From a bacterium (GTDB lineage: Bacteria > UBP14 > UBA6098 > B30-G16), in assembly GCA_030620455.1 (NCBI GenBank), contig JAUXEQ010000112.1, positions 1-5,489 on the forward strand: a stretch of DNA of 5,489 bases, written 5' to 3'. This document shows, piece by piece, positions 4,594-5,489 of this stretch. Within the stretch, counting starts at the first letter, position 1; every line of letters starts with the position of its first letter. Position numbers and translations under genes: made by a program. Under the pieces are notes generated by a model. The model was given only the letters and a program-made list of their open reading frames with translations, did no database searches and was not told the DNA's origin.

Positions 4594-5489
4594 ATGATAG
4601 TTAGACTAATCGCTGTTTTGGTTTACATTGCAATGATTGTCATAATTGGCATCCTCGGAATGAAAAAGGTAAAATCATTTTCAGATTTCTTTCTGGGTGG
4701 CAGAAATGTGGGTCCCTGGTTAACCGCTTTTACATACGGCACGGCTTATTTTTCCGCAGTGCTTTTCATAGGCTTTGCTGGGAAAATCGGCTGGGGCTTT
4801 GGAATGTCAGGTTTGTGGATAGCAATTGGAAATTCCCTGATTGGAGTGTTACTCGTCTGGTGGCTTCTTGGAGGCAGAATAAAAGAAGTCTCTCACAAAT
4901 TGAATGTTCATACAATGCCAGAATATCTCGATGCCAGATACAATAGTCCGTTTCTAAAATATTTCACTACAATAGCTATTTTCATTTTTTTCATACCGTA
5001 TACAGCTGCTGTTTTTATGGGACTGAGTTACCTTTTCGAGGTAAGCTTTGGTATTCCATATATATGGGTTTTGATCTTTATGGGCGTTTTCACAAGTGTC
5101 TATTTGATATTGGGTGGATATAAATCCATGACAATGATAGACTTCATCTTCGGAATTATTATGATCTTTGGAGTTTGTACACTTCTATCGAGCACAATAA
5201 TAAAGGGCGGTGGAATCCCGAATATTTTCGCGCAGCTCAGAGCTATCGATCCAAAACTTGTATCCGCAGTAGGACCTCCTGGGTTATGGCCCTTATTTTC
5301 TCTGGTGTTTCTGACTAGTGTGGCGCCGTTTGGCATGCCGCAGCTTTTACAAAAATTCTACGCTATTAGAGACAAAAAGTCAGTTAAAATTGGCATGATT
5401 GCATCTACGATATTTGCAGTATTAGTAACAGGAACAGCTTATTTTACTGGTGCATTGACCAGAATTTTCCTTAATCCCATAGATAACCC
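4594..5489 (+). CDS. Sodium:solute symporter (SSS family), 3' end outside the window
   Basis: This inner-membrane secondary transporter should couple sodium influx to uptake of a solute that cannot be named here. The window holds 298 residues of a protein usually near 450-550. The start is ATG 4594 with GAGGG (4586-4590) as ribosome binding site; an in-frame stop at 4585-4587 excludes an earlier start. Family features seen are a first helix at 4-22, then FFLGGRNVGPWLTAFTYGTA (32-51) and the helix region FSAVLFIGFAGKIGWGFG (53-70). NVHTMPEYLDARYNSP (104-119) matches the conserved T-x-P-E-x-x-x-x-R-Y stretch. LGGYKSMTMIDFIFGIIM (173-190) and FGMPQLLQKFYAIRDKKSVKIG (246-267) match the GG-x-x-x-x-x-x-T/D-x-x-Q/G and P-x-x-x-x-x-F-A-I conserved blocks known from PutP and PanF. 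At least seven membrane segments are visible, and later ion-binding helices lie outside the window. Among relatives, PutP, PanF and sugar or sialate transporters are all possible. Confidence 0.92.
   Translation, partial: MIVRLIAVLVYIAMIVIIGILGMKKVKSFSDFFLGGRNVGPWLTAFTYGTAYFSAVLFIGFAGKIGWGFGMSGLWIAIGNSLIGVLLVWWLLGGRIKEVSHKLNVHTMPEYLDARYNSPFLKYFTTIAIFIFFIPYTAAVFMGLSYLFEVSFGIPYIWVLIFMGVFTSVYLILGGYKSMTMIDFIFGIIMIFGVCTLLSSTIIKGGGIPNIFAQLRAIDPKLVSAVGPPGLWPLFSLVFLTSVAPFGMPQLLQKFYAIRDKKSVKIGMIASTIFAVLVTGTAYFTGALTRIFLNPIDN

Noticed and set aside
5100..5336. Minus-strand frame inside the symporter
   Set aside because: It is antisense to conserved SSS blocks with no support of its own.

Overview
The window is an ordinary stretch of bacterial chromosome that is AT-rich, most visibly between genes. 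It holds five well-supported protein genes: four complete and one cut by the right edge. A sixth gene may be cut by the left edge. No rRNA, tRNA, insertion sequence, CRISPR array or phage module was seen. Only about 75% of the window lies in the five confident genes, which is low for a bacterium; gaps of 427, 295 and 413 bases carry little recognisable content. The organism cannot be named from this sequence. HslU points to Bacteria. A membrane methyltransferase of the isoprenylcysteine/lipid-phosphate type fits a Gram-negative-like cell envelope, so an AT-rich lineage of the Bacteroidetes-Fibrobacteres-Cloacimonadota kind is a guess, not a result.

Layout. Bases 1-49 (minus) may be the first 16 codons of a gene leaving the window. 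Bases 50-427 are AT-rich and hold only weak small ORFs. A soluble class I SAM-dependent methyltransferase follows at 428-1189 (+), then an integral-membrane methyltransferase with the RHPxYxG motif at 1309-2049 (+). A 295-base convergent gap separates this from a small membrane protein on the minus strand (2345-2728, DUF5362-like). That gene is divergent from hslU (2828-4180, +), the ATPase of the HslUV protease. After a 413-base gap containing two inverted repeats and a possible 30-codon leader ORF comes the start of a sodium:solute symporter (4594-5489, +, open at the right edge).

How the genes relate. No pathway joins them. The two methyltransferases share a strand but are 119 bases apart and may not be one transcript. 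The clearest regulatory structure is the 99-base divergent region between the DUF5362-like gene and hslU. It holds a predicted promoter on each strand and a perfect 17-base palindrome placed to affect both. hslU has no hslV beside it, although hslV is usually its immediate upstream partner. I found no convincing new biological system. The points most worth checking are the isolated hslU with its palindrome and the small ORF plus palindrome ahead of the symporter.
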